64,000 nt of DNA from Halomonas sp. CUBES01 (GTDB lineage: Bacteria; Pseudomonadota; Gammaproteobacteria; Pseudomonadales; Halomonadaceae): NCBI RefSeq assembly GCF_020991005.1, contig NZ_JAJLLW010000001.1, positions 186,001-250,000 on the forward strand, read 5' to 3'. Position numbers and translations under genes: made by a program. Below are positions 8,002 through 15,730 of this stretch, piece after piece (within the stretch, counting starts at the first letter, position 1; every line of letters begins with the position of its first letter). The notes under the pieces were generated by a model, which saw only the letters and a program-made list of their open reading frames with translations, ran no database searches and was not told the origin of the DNA.

Positions 8002-8952
8002 CTACATGATCAGCCATCCCTTGAGCGTCATACCCGCGATCATCAGGCTGAGCGTAAAGAAGGAGGCCACCGTCGCCACCAGCATGGCGGTGGCGCTGAC
8101 ACCCGCCAGGCCGTAGCGTTGGCCGAACAGGGGATAAATGCTGATCATCGGCGCGGCGGCGAACAGTAGCGCGCCGGCAACGTAAACCGGCTCTATATCG
8201 GGAATCAGCAGAAACGCCACGAGAACCGCCAGGGGATGAAGGATCAGCTTGCCGATCACGATCTGGCCCACGTCGCGCGCCATGCCCTTGCCGCGCAGCC
8301 CGAACAGCGACCCGCCAATCACAAACAGTGCCGCAGGCCCTGCCGCGTCGGCAAGCATGTGGATCGCTTTATCAACAGGGCCTGGTATGACGAGCCCGGT
8401 CAGCGCAATCAGTATGCCCACCGAGAGGCCAATCAATACCGGGTTTCTGGCCAGGTTTTGTGCTGTCTGACGAACGGTTTGCCACAGGCTGGCGCCTTGC
8501 TGATTGCCCATTTCAGCAAGGATCAGTGCTGCCGGAATAATCAGCAGATTTTCAATCAGCATATTCAGTGCCAAGAGCACCGCGGCGGGGGAGCCGATGA
8601 CCATGGCGGCCACCGGGTAGCCAACGAAACCGCTATTGGCCGCGGCCATGCCCAGTGCCTGCATGGCGCTGACGTTGAGCGGTTGGCGCTGGAGCCGGTA
8701 GCAAAGCCACAACCCTGCGCTGAAAACGACGATGGAGCCCAGGCCGTAAGCGATCAGGTAGTCGAGTCTCAGTATCTCTTCCAGCGGCTGCTGGGTTAAC
8801 GCGCGAATCACGAGCGCCGGGAGCGCGCAGTAGAGTACAAATACGCCCACCCCTTGCAACTGCTCGCGCTGGATAATGCCGCTCCATCTCGCTGCGTAGC
8901 CTACGCCAATCAGCAGGAATATGGGGGTGGTGATTCCCAGAATCGCGAGCAT
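8002..8952 (-). CDS. AEC-family (auxin efflux carrier-like) transporter
   Basis: The protein is about 316 residues with roughly ten hydrophobic segments split by a polar middle, the layout of AEC permeases. MLAILGITTPIFLLIGVGYA opens the first helix, and ANSGFVGYPVAAMVIG and LFAAAPMISIYPLF match conserved half-helix regions. ATG 8952 is preferred because AAGGGG lies seven bases upstream; an ATG at 8970 is also possible. Bacterial AEC proteins include malate and other organic-anion carriers. The gene ends 10 bp from the convergent aroQ stop. A role in moving an intermediate of quinate breakdown is only a guess. Confidence 0.82.
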   Translation of the reverse strand: MLAILGITTPIFLLIGVGYAARWSGIIQREQLQGVGVFVLYCALPALVIRALTQQPLEEILRLDYLIAYGLGSIVVFSAGLWLCYRLQRQPLNVSAMQALGMAAANSGFVGYPVAAMVIGSPAAVLLALNMLIENLLIIPAALILAEMGNQQGASLWQTVRQTAQNLARNPVLIGLSVGILIALTGLVIPGPVDKAIHMLADAAGPAALFVIGGSLFGLRGKGMARDVGQIVIGKLILHPLAVLVAFLLIPDIEPVYVAGALLFAAAPMISIYPLFGQRYGLAGVSATAMLVATVASFFTLSLMIAGMTLKGWLIM

Positions 8953-9026
8953 GGCAGCCCCTTGACGCATGAAGGCAGAGGATTAGGTTCGAATGGCGAA
9001 TAAGTGTACGCTATTTCGCCGTCGCT

Positions 9027-9905
9027 TCATGGCATGGAGTGAATAGAAGGCGCGACCAGCTGCTCTATGTAATGGGTACGCAGCGGTATCACGTGCTGAT
9101 CGATCTGGTTGGCGGGGATACGCCCGGCAGTGAAGAAACGAAAGGCATCCACGCCCTGAAACACGAACAGATCAACGCCGGAAAGCGTTCTGGCGCCAGC
9201 CTGATAAGCGGCGTTTAACAGCTCGGTGTGGGCGGGGATGTACACCGCATCAAAGACCCAGTGCTGCACGCCCAGCCCGGCGGTATCGATGGGGCAGCCG
9301 GGGTGGTTGATATGGCCAATGGGCGAGCAGTTGACCACGCCCTGCCAATGGGGCAGTGCTTGCGGTACCTGCGCTGACGTGATGCACGTCGCGTGAATGC
9401 CCATGGCGTTGAGGTCACGGCTGAGGTTTTCTGCCCGGGCGCTGTCATGCTCAAGAATGTGGATACAGCTGACCGCGAGTTCACCCAGCGCGCAGGCCAC
9501 CGCACGACCTACCCCCCCGGCGCCGATCAGTAGCACATCGCCCGCTGGCCGATCGCCGAAAGAGTGGCGGTAGGCGCTGATGAAGCCGGTGTAGTCGGTG
9601 TTTTCAGCGCGCAGGCCGCCTTCATCGAAAAGTAGCGTATTGGCGGTGCCGACCCGGCGTACGCCCTCACCGCGAATATCGGCCAATTGCGCGGCTTTTT
9701 CCTTGAAGGGGAAGGTCACGTTGGTGCCCCGGTAGCCCTCAGCGCGCAAGGTGTGTATGGCATCGGGAAAGTCAAAACCCTCGACGCCCAGGCTATCGAC
9801 CAGGTCGTAGCGTACCGACTCGCCCAGTGACGCACCCAGGCGCTCATGCAAATCCGGGGATTGCGATTTGGCAATGCCCTCGCCTACCAGTCCGAGTTTG
9901 ATCAT
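9027..9905 (-). CDS. Shikimate (quinate/shikimate) 5-dehydrogenase, catabolic type
   Basis: The 292-residue protein has the AroE fold. SQSPDLHE (14-21) gives the substrate serines, NVTFPFKEKA holds the catalytic Lys68, ENTDYTGF holds Asp104, and GAGGVGRA (128-135) is the dinucleotide loop. The NADP-specific NRT motif of biosynthetic AroE is not seen after the loop; ILEHDSARAENLS stands there, with an acidic residue, which suggests NAD use. It overlaps quiC by four bases (ATGA) and ends the quiC-TRAP operon. It probably oxidises shikimate and perhaps quinate, replacing the PQQ quinate dehydrogenase that is absent here. Confidence 0.85.
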   Translation of the reverse strand: MIKLGLVGEGIAKSQSPDLHERLGASLGESVRYDLVDSLGVEGFDFPDAIHTLRAEGYRGTNVTFPFKEKAAQLADIRGEGVRRVGTANTLLFDEGGLRAENTDYTGFISAYRHSFGDRPAGDVLLIGAGGVGRAVACALGELAVSCIHILEHDSARAENLSRDLNAMGIHATCITSAQVPQALPHWQGVVNCSPIGHINHPGCPIDTAGLGVQHWVFDAVYIPAHTELLNAAYQAGARTLSGVDLFVFQGVDAFRFFTAGRIPANQIDQHVIPLRTHYIEQLVAPSIHSMP

Positions 9906-11788
9906 GCTTGGGTGTCTCCCGACGTGTGGTCTGGTGTTTCTGACGCCATGCCGTCAATTTCCGCTTCCAGGCGCTGCTGCGCGGTGACGCGCACAAAGGC
10001 ATTGGGTGCGCCCAGCCCTTGGTAGCCTTCACGCTGCACCAGTTCGAAGAAGAACGCCTGACGGCCGGGCTGGGTATACAGCTGATGAAAGTCGCCGTCG
10101 TTGTCCTGGTCAAAGAGGATATGATGATCCTTCATCCACTCAAGAGTTTGCGCCGGCAGGTCGAACCGTGCGGCCAGGTCACGGTAGTAGTTACCCGGAA
10201 TCGGCAGTACCGGCGTGCCTGCCTGCTGGAGCGCTGCGCTGGTATCGCGCATGGAGCTAGTGCGCAGGGCGACGTGATGGATCCCCGAGCCGCCGTACTG
10301 TCGGACGAAGCGGTTGCTGGCAGTATCCGGCGAGGCGCTGGCGTTAAGCGCCAGGCGAAAGCGGCCGTTATGGTTCTGCAGCACCTGGCTCTGGATCAGG
10401 CCGCGGGGGTCGGTGACATCGAAGGAGGGCGTTGGCGCCAGCTGGAAAATAGCGCGGTACTGCAGCATCAGCGAGAGGTAGTCGTGGTAGGAGAGCGCCA
10501 CGCTGATATGGTCGATATCCACCAGCGACCCCTGAGGAACCGGCTGTACATCGACAGGGAACTCGCGGTCCCAGGTGCGGCTAAGCTGCGAGTCGTCGAT
10601 GATATAGGAGAGGCTGCCATCCACATTGCGCAGCGCGCTCATGCGGTGGCTGGCACCCACCTCTTCAGGCTCGACAATAGCGTAGCCAAGCTTGTCTGCC
10701 CGCTTGAACGCCTCATAAGCGTTGCCCACGCGCAGGCCGATGGCGGTGATGGCGGTGGCATCGCGCCCGGGCGCGCGGCCGGTGAAGCTCGCGTCAGTGT
10801 TGAGCACCAGGTTGACGTCACCCGCCGCCCAGCGTTCGGCGTTAAGCGAGTGGTGACGGCCCACGCAGGCCATGCCCAGCGCGGTAAGCAGTTCGCGTAG
10901 CGAGGCTAGATCGTCAGGCTCGACGGCGATTTCCAGAAAAGCGACCGACTCGATCGGCTGCGGTGCGGGAATGCCGCTGTCGGCCTGCATGCTGCGCAGC
11001 AAATGATACGAGCGCAGCCCGTCCCGGGCCGTCTGGTCGCTGTGACCCATGCGGAACACATCGTTGAAGATCTCGTGTGAGAGCGGTCCGTCGTAACGGG
11101 TTTCCTGCAGCATGGTCATGAAGCTATCCATGTGCAGCTCACCCTGCCCAGGGAAGCAGCGATAGTGGCGGCTCCAGGACAGGTGATCCATGGAGAGACG
11201 TGGCGCATCGGCGGTCTGCACCAGGAAGATGCGATCCCCTGGAATACGGCCGACGGTGCCAAGCTCGGTCTGGCGGGAGAAGATATGGAAGGTATCCAGC
11301 ACCAGGCCGACATTGGGGTGCGCGGCGCGGCGCACCACTTCCCAGCTGTCGCGGTAGTCGTGAATGTGCCGGCCCCAGGCCAGTGCTTCATAAGCCACGC
11401 GCAGATTACGTTGTGCAGCACGCTCGCCCAGCGCATGGAAGTCGTCGGCGGCGCGGCTCAAGCCCGGTAGCGAATCGGGATGAACGGTACTGCATACCAT
11501 CAACAGGTCCGTGCCGAGTTCTTCCATCAGGTCAAACTTGTGCTCGGCGCGGTCAAACGCCCGTTCCCGCGCGCGCCCCCGGAGACCTTCAAAGTCGCGA
11601 AACGGCTGCAGGGTGACCAGCTTGAGCCCGCGGGCACGAATCAGCTCGCCCGCCTCTCGCGGCGTGCCGGGAAACGCTGTGAGGTCGTTTTCAAACAGCT
11701 CAAGCCCCTCGAAGCCGGCCTGGGCAATGGCGTCGACCTTCTCTTCCAGCGAGCCGCTCAGGCAAACCGTGGCGATGGATGAGTACAT
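9902..11788 (-). CDS. quiC: 3-dehydroshikimate dehydratase, fusion with a HPPD-like domain (QuiC1 type)
   Basis: The 628-residue enzyme converts 3-dehydroshikimate to protocatechuate. Residues about 1-285 form a sugar-phosphate-isomerase-like TIM barrel (MYSSIATVCLSGSLEEKVDA, EALAWGRHIHDY, LVLDTFHIFSR) that carries the activity in AsbF and QuiC. Residues about 290-628 form a two-module VOC region like 4-hydroxyphenylpyruvate dioxygenase (IDHISVALSYHDYLSL, GIHHVALRTSS, FFFELVQREGYQGLGAPN). This architecture and length match P. putida QuiC1, where the second half has no proven activity. It is translationally coupled to the shikimate dehydrogenase and lies 28 bp downstream of a TRAP permease gene. 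Confidence 0.92.
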   Translation of the reverse strand: MYSSIATVCLSGSLEEKVDAIAQAGFEGLELFENDLTAFPGTPREAGELIRARGLKLVTLQPFRDFEGLRGRARERAFDRAEHKFDLMEELGTDLLMVCSTVHPDSLPGLSRAADDFHALGERAAQRNLRVAYEALAWGRHIHDYRDSWEVVRRAAHPNVGLVLDTFHIFSRQTELGTVGRIPGDRIFLVQTADAPRLSMDHLSWSRHYRCFPGQGELHMDSFMTMLQETRYDGPLSHEIFNDVFRMGHSDQTARDGLRSYHLLRSMQADSGIPAPQPIESVAFLEIAVEPDDLASLRELLTALGMACVGRHHSLNAERWAAGDVNLVLNTDASFTGRAPGRDATAITAIGLRVGNAYEAFKRADKLGYAIVEPEEVGASHRMSALRNVDGSLSYIIDDSQLSRTWDREFPVDVQPVPQGSLVDIDHISVALSYHDYLSLMLQYRAIFQLAPTPSFDVTDPRGLIQSQVLQNHNGRFRLALNASASPDTASNRFVRQYGGSGIHHVALRTSSMRDTSAALQQAGTPVLPIPGNYYRDLAARFDLPAQTLEWMKDHHILFDQDNDGDFHQLYTQPGRQAFFFELVQREGYQGLGAPNAFVRVTAQQRLEAEIDGMASETPDHTSGDTQA

Positions 11789-11816
11789 GGCATCACGCTC
11801 CTTTGATTGATGAACA

Positions 11817-13082
11817 TCAGTAGCCCGCCAGGCGCGGCAGGAAGGTGACCAGCTCGGGCACGAAGGTAATCAGCAGCAGGATCAGGAACTGCACGGCCAG
11901 CATGGGCAGAATGCGCCGGATAATGGCCCCCATCCCCACACCGGAAACCGAGTCGGCCACAAACAGGCAGAGCCCCATGGGCGGTGTGATCAGCCCCATC
12001 ATCAGGTTGAAGATCACCACGATGCCGAAGTGCAGCGGGTCGATACCCAGCGCCATGGCGATGGGGTGCAGAATCGGCACCAGTACCAGAATGGCGGCGA
12101 TGCCTTCCAGAAACAGGCCCACCACCAGCAGCAGCAGAATGACGGCGATCAGGAAGGTCCACTGGGTATCGATGCTCATCAGCGCCCACTCGGTGAGCAT
12201 GTTGGGCACGCGTTCGAAGGTGAGCACCCAGTTGGCCGCCGCGACGGCGCCCATGATGACCATGATCACCGCGCTGTCACGCATGGCACGGGCGAAGATG
12301 CCGGGCAGATCCACCAGCTTGATATTGCGGTAGAGCACCACGCCCAGCATCAGCGCGTACACCACGGCAAAGGCCGCCGCCTCGGTGGGCGTGACGATAC
12401 CGGCGAGAATCGACCCGACCACAAACACCGGCATCAACGCGGGCAGCAGGCCGTGGAGAAGGGCGTGGCGGCGTGACGGCTGTTCTGAACGAGTGGCGCC
12501 CAGGTCGCCGGCGAAAAAGTAGACGTAGATGGAAAGGCCCAGCGCCAGCAATAGCCCGGGTACGATACCCGCCAAAAACAGCCCCGGTACCGAGACACCC
12601 GACACCGTAAGCGCATAGATGATGACCGGAATGCTCGGCGGAATAATCGGGCCGATCACCGACGAGGCCGCTGTGAGTGCAGCGGAGAAATCGCGGGGGT
12701 AGCCTTCTTTCTCCATCGCGGGGACGAAGACCCGCCCCAGCGCCGAGGTGTCGGCAATTGCTGACCCCGAGAGGCCGGCAAAAATCACCGACGCCCAGAT
12801 GTTGACGTGCGCCAGTCCCGCTTTCAGGCGGCCGACAATGGCAGTGGCCAGGTTGATAATGCGGTGTGTAATGCCCGCTTCGTTCATCAGCTCGCCGGCC
12901 AGAATGAACAGCGGTATCGCCAGCAGCGGGAAAGAGTCCATACCGCCGAAGAACTGCTGCGCGACGATACGGATGTGGTAAGGCAAGTCACCGGTACCCA
13001 TCAACACCGTCAACGTGCCGAGGATGGCAAAGGCAAACGGCACCCCAAGCAGGATGAGCGCCAAGAGCAATATAAATATCAC
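11817..13082 (-). CDS. TRAP transporter large permease (DctM type), quinate/shikimate cluster
   Basis: This 421-residue protein has about twelve membrane segments and typical DctM phrases: GLSGSAIADTSALGRVFVPAM, AASSVIGPIIPPSIPVIIYA, GIVTPTEAAAFAVVYAL and a C-terminal GLITPPMGLCLFVADSVSG. It forms the sodium-driven channel of a tripartite transporter. It overlaps the small-subunit gene by four bases and is followed by quiC and the shikimate dehydrogenase, so the solute is probably quinate, shikimate, dehydroshikimate or protocatechuate. The precise solute is inferred from context. Confidence 0.92.
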   Translation of the reverse strand: MIFILLLALILLGVPFAFAILGTLTVLMGTGDLPYHIRIVAQQFFGGMDSFPLLAIPLFILAGELMNEAGITHRIINLATAIVGRLKAGLAHVNIWASVIFAGLSGSAIADTSALGRVFVPAMEKEGYPRDFSAALTAASSVIGPIIPPSIPVIIYALTVSGVSVPGLFLAGIVPGLLLALGLSIYVYFFAGDLGATRSEQPSRRHALLHGLLPALMPVFVVGSILAGIVTPTEAAAFAVVYALMLGVVLYRNIKLVDLPGIFARAMRDSAVIMVIMGAVAAANWVLTFERVPNMLTEWALMSIDTQWTFLIAVILLLLVVGLFLEGIAAILVLVPILHPIAMALGIDPLHFGIVVIFNLMMGLITPPMGLCLFVADSVSGVGMGAIIRRILPMLAVQFLILLLITFVPELVTFLPRLAGY

Positions 13083-13576
13083 GATGCTGCCTCCTCATCG
13101 GCGTGCCTGGTCAAGCGGCGTGCGCCCATTACCAGGGCAGAGACGCTGAGCAGCCCGCCGCCAACCAACATGGAGGCTTGAAAGAGCCACATCGGCATCC
13201 CGGTGCTCGACGATGTACGCCCACCTCGGGAGGCGATGAACTCAACCGCCGACATCATCAGGCCGATGCCGATCACCAGTACCGCCAGGTCGACGGCGAC
13301 GGCCTGCCAGCGCACCCAGCGCGGCGGCAGCAGGCGGCGAATCAGGTCAAAGCCGATGTGCCTGTCCTGCAGGTAGGCCCAGGACATGCCAAACATCAGG
13401 CCATAGATCATCAGGTAGATGGCGGTGTCTTCTCCCCAGGTGATGGAAGCACCGACGGTATAGCGCGCAAAGGCATTGCCTGCGACCAGTAGAAAAATCA
13501 GGATCATGGCAAGCCCGGCCAGGCTGCCATTGAACAGGATCAGGCCACGATGTAGCCGGGCAAGAAGATGAGACAT
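13079..13576 (-). CDS. TRAP transporter small permease (DctQ type)
   Basis: The 165-residue protein has four membrane helices. The pattern is LAGLAMILIFLLVAGNAFARYTVGASITWGE..., with the conserved W-x-E after helix 2, followed by DRHIGFDLIRRLLPP, which is standard for DctQ. It pairs with the large permease whose gene it overlaps (ATGA). An 88-bp spacer containing a strong hairpin separates it from the upstream binding-protein gene. Confidence 0.9.
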   Translation of the reverse strand: MSHLLARLHRGLILFNGSLAGLAMILIFLLVAGNAFARYTVGASITWGEDTAIYLMIYGLMFGMSWAYLQDRHIGFDLIRRLLPPRWVRWQAVAVDLAVLVIGIGLMMSAVEFIASRGGRTSSSTGMPMWLFQASMLVGGGLLSVSALVMGARRLTRHADEEAAS

Positions 13577-13613
13577 GAAAGCACCTTCGATCGTTAGTCA
13601 GGTACGCAGGGTC

Positions 13614-13641
13614 GCGGGTGAGCCCTGAAGGGCCCACCCGC
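13614..13641. other. Intercistronic stem-loop between dctP and dctQ
   Basis: GCGGGTG-A-GCCCT-GA-AGGGC-C-CACCCGC folds into a 12-bp stem with one internal mismatch and a tiny loop, right after the binding-protein stop (transcription runs right to left). No U-run follows. Hairpins at this place commonly protect the abundant binding-protein message or cause partial termination; that role is inferred. Confidence 0.55.
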
Positions 13642-13664
13642 AAAGCGCTTTGGTCAAGCGGGGG

Positions 13665-14705
13665 TTAGAAGCGTGCGGCTGCATCTTCCACGGCGGAAGA
13701 AAGACGTTCGATCCACTCGGCATCATCGCCCAGCTCATCGCGCAGATATGCCTGAACCGGTGGCTGAGCCGCTTCGCGGAAGGCCTCCATCTGCTCGGCA
13801 GTGGGCTGGGTGATTTCCATGCCCTCGGCTTCCAGCTTGGCGATACCCTCTGCCGAGTTGAACTGCTGAATGGCACGGCCGGTAGTGCCGGCGACCACAG
13901 CGGCGCGCTTCACGGCGGCCTGTTCTTCTGCGCTAAGCGACTGGAAGATCTCATCGTTGATCAGGATGTGATCCACACCGTAGACGTGGCGATCCAGCGT
14001 GAGGTAATCCTGAAACTCGTAGAAATTGTTGCCGTAAATCACCGAGATAGGATTCTCCTGGCCGTCGACCACGCCGGTGGCAAGCGCCGTCGGCACCTCA
14101 CCCCAGGCGATACCCTGCGGTTCAGCGCCCAGTCCCTCTACCATTTCCTGATAGAGCGGAATGGTTTGCACGCGGAATTTCAGGCCTTCCATGTCTTCCG
14201 GTGAGTGGATCGGACGCACGGAGTTGGTGAAGTGGCGAAAGCCCGTCTCGCCGTAGGCCAGCGTACGCAGGCCGGTCTCTTCCAGGCAGTGCTCGGCCAG
14301 GGCGGTGCCGAATTCGCCGTCCATCACTTCCCAGGCCACCGGCGCAGACGGGAAGGTATAAGGAATATCGGTAACGGCGACGGCTTCGCAGAAATTGGCG
14401 TAGGCGCCGGAAACCATTGAGATGGTGATGGTGCCATCCTGAGTACCTTCGATCAGCTCGGTCTCACCGCCCAGCGAGCCTGCGGGGTAAAGCTCCACGG
14501 TAAGGTCGGTTTCGGCTTCCACCAGGTTCTTGAATACCTGCCCGGCGGCGCCTTTTTTCGAGGTCGTCCAGTCATCCGGGTCCACGTGGGCAAAGCGCAG
14601 CGTCTGCGCGGAGGCATGCGCCGCGCCGATAAGCGTGGCAGTGGCGATGGCAGCGGTCAGCGTGCGTTTAAGGGACACGTTGGCGGTAGCGAGTGGTAAA
14701 GACAT
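13665..14705 (-). CDS. TRAP transporter periplasmic solute-binding protein (DctP type), quinate/shikimate cluster
   Basis: The 346-residue protein has an N-terminal signal (LKRTLTAAIATATLIGAAHASAQ, cleavage near residue 33) and a DctP fold: TLRFAHVDPDDWTTSKKG, FKNLVEAETDLTVELYPAGSLGG, and MEGLKFRVQTIPLYQEMVEGLGAEPQGIAWGEVPTAL, where the arginine normally binds the ligand carboxylate. It is the first gene of the operon dctP-dctQ-dctM-quiC-shikimate dehydrogenase and is divergent from a TetR regulator. GAGGACAACAACA precedes the ATG. The solute is inferred to be a cyclic acid of the quinate/shikimate or protocatechuate family. Confidence 0.92.
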   Translation of the reverse strand: MSLPLATANVSLKRTLTAAIATATLIGAAHASAQTLRFAHVDPDDWTTSKKGAAGQVFKNLVEAETDLTVELYPAGSLGGETELIEGTQDGTITISMVSGAYANFCEAVAVTDIPYTFPSAPVAWEVMDGEFGTALAEHCLEETGLRTLAYGETGFRHFTNSVRPIHSPEDMEGLKFRVQTIPLYQEMVEGLGAEPQGIAWGEVPTALATGVVDGQENPISVIYGNNFYEFQDYLTLDRHVYGVDHILINDEIFQSLSAEEQAAVKRAAVVAGTTGRAIQQFNSAEGIAKLEAEGMEITQPTAEQMEAFREAAQPPVQAYLRDELGDDAEWIERLSSAVEDAAARF

Positions 14706-14790
14706 TGTTGTTGTCCTCTTGTCGGGCCGTTGTCATGGGGGTGAAAAAGCCTTGAGCAAAGGCGTGCCAGGCCAGTTCATTCTGTCCTTT

Positions 14791-14817
14791 TGAACAATGT
14801 ACGAAATGGTACGTTCA
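14791..14817. promoter_or_regulatory. Candidate TetR operator in the divergent dctP/tetR promoter
   Basis: The 27-bp element begins TGAAC and ends GTTCA, and holds two GTAC half-sites spaced by GAAATG (GTACGAAATGGTAC). It is an imperfect inverted repeat centred about 70 bp from each divergent start (14705 and 14873). Its place suggests it is bound by the TetR-type protein encoded at 14873. Assignment rests on position and symmetry only. Confidence 0.5.
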
Positions 14818-14872
14818 GTCAAGCTATGGCATACTAGACAAAAGACGACCATGACAATAAAAGGCATGCTCC

Positions 14873-15550
14873 ATGACAGCGACTTCGGCAACGGCCAGCC
14901 CTAAAGGAACGCGACGTCGGCGCAAGAATGACCCCGAATCCGTGCGCGCCGATATCCTCGCGGTAGCCACCCGTGAATTTTCCGAAAAGGGGCTCTCGGG
15001 GGCGCGGATCGATGAGATCGCCGAGAAGACCCGTGCCTCCAAGCGCATGATTTATTATTATTTCAGCGATAAAGAGACGCTCTACCTGCACACGCTGGAG
15101 GCCGCCTACCAGAAGGTGCGCCTGCAGGAAGCCGAGCTTGACCTGGATCACCTGGCCCCGCTCGAGGCGCTCTGTCGACTGGTGAGGTTCACGTTCTGCC
15201 ATCACGCCAAGAACCCTGACTTTATTCGCCTGGTGATGATCGAAAATATTCACCACGGCCGGTTTCTGGCGCAGTCCGAGCTGATTCAGTCGCTCAACGC
15301 AGGGGTGATTGATGTGCTTGGTAATGTCTATTCGCGGGGGGTTGCAACGGGCTGTTTTCGCGAGGGTCTGGACCCGAGGGAGCTGCACTGGCTGATCAGC
15401 GCGCTGTCATTCTTCAATGTCTCAAACCAGCACACCTTCTCGCGTATTTTTGACTGGCAGCAGACGGCGCCAGAGAACCAGCAGAAACTGGAAGACCACG
15501 TGACCGATATGGTGCTGCGCTACGTAAGGGTCGACCGGGAAGCGCCCTGA
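14873..15550 (+). CDS. TetR-family transcriptional regulator
   Basis: The 225-residue protein has a TetR helix-turn-helix at residues about 25-70 (RADILAVATREFSEKGLSGARIDEIAEKT and RMIYYYFSDKETLYLHTLEAAY) after an arginine-rich leader. The C-terminal half holds a TetR_C-type effector domain. It is divergent from the dctPQM-quiC operon, with a palindrome in the shared promoter, so it most likely represses that operon until quinate, shikimate or dehydroshikimate is present. The ligand is not readable from sequence. A 180-bp gap separates it from pcaB. Confidence 0.88.
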   Translation: MTATSATASPKGTRRRRKNDPESVRADILAVATREFSEKGLSGARIDEIAEKTRASKRMIYYYFSDKETLYLHTLEAAYQKVRLQEAELDLDHLAPLEALCRLVRFTFCHHAKNPDFIRLVMIENIHHGRFLAQSELIQSLNAGVIDVLGNVYSRGVATGCFREGLDPRELHWLISALSFFNVSNQHTFSRIFDWQQTAPENQQKLEDHVTDMVLRYVRVDREAP

Positions 15551-15628
15551 TCGATGACGTAGGTCACCGCTCATGACGATGGCGGGCACGTCAGTGATTG
15601 CAAGTTAGCGTCTGCCTATTTAGCGTAT

Positions 15629-15645
15629 AGTTCGAAGCGCGAACA
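15629..15645. promoter_or_regulatory. PcaR-type palindrome, site B (before pcaB)
   Basis: AGTTCG-AAGCG-CGAACA contains a perfect GTTCG-N5-CGAAC core (15630-15644). It lies 86 bp before the pcaB start. It shares arms and spacing with sites A and C, and the spacer differs, so the conservation is in the arms. Binding by the IclR regulator at 6577-7371 is inferred. Confidence 0.65.
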
Positions 15646-15730
15646 TCTGTGCAAATTCGTTCCTGCCGAGTCGTGACTTTGTGAACGGTGCTGCGGGTTC
15701 TGAACAACGCTAACAGGAGGCTTGACGCCC

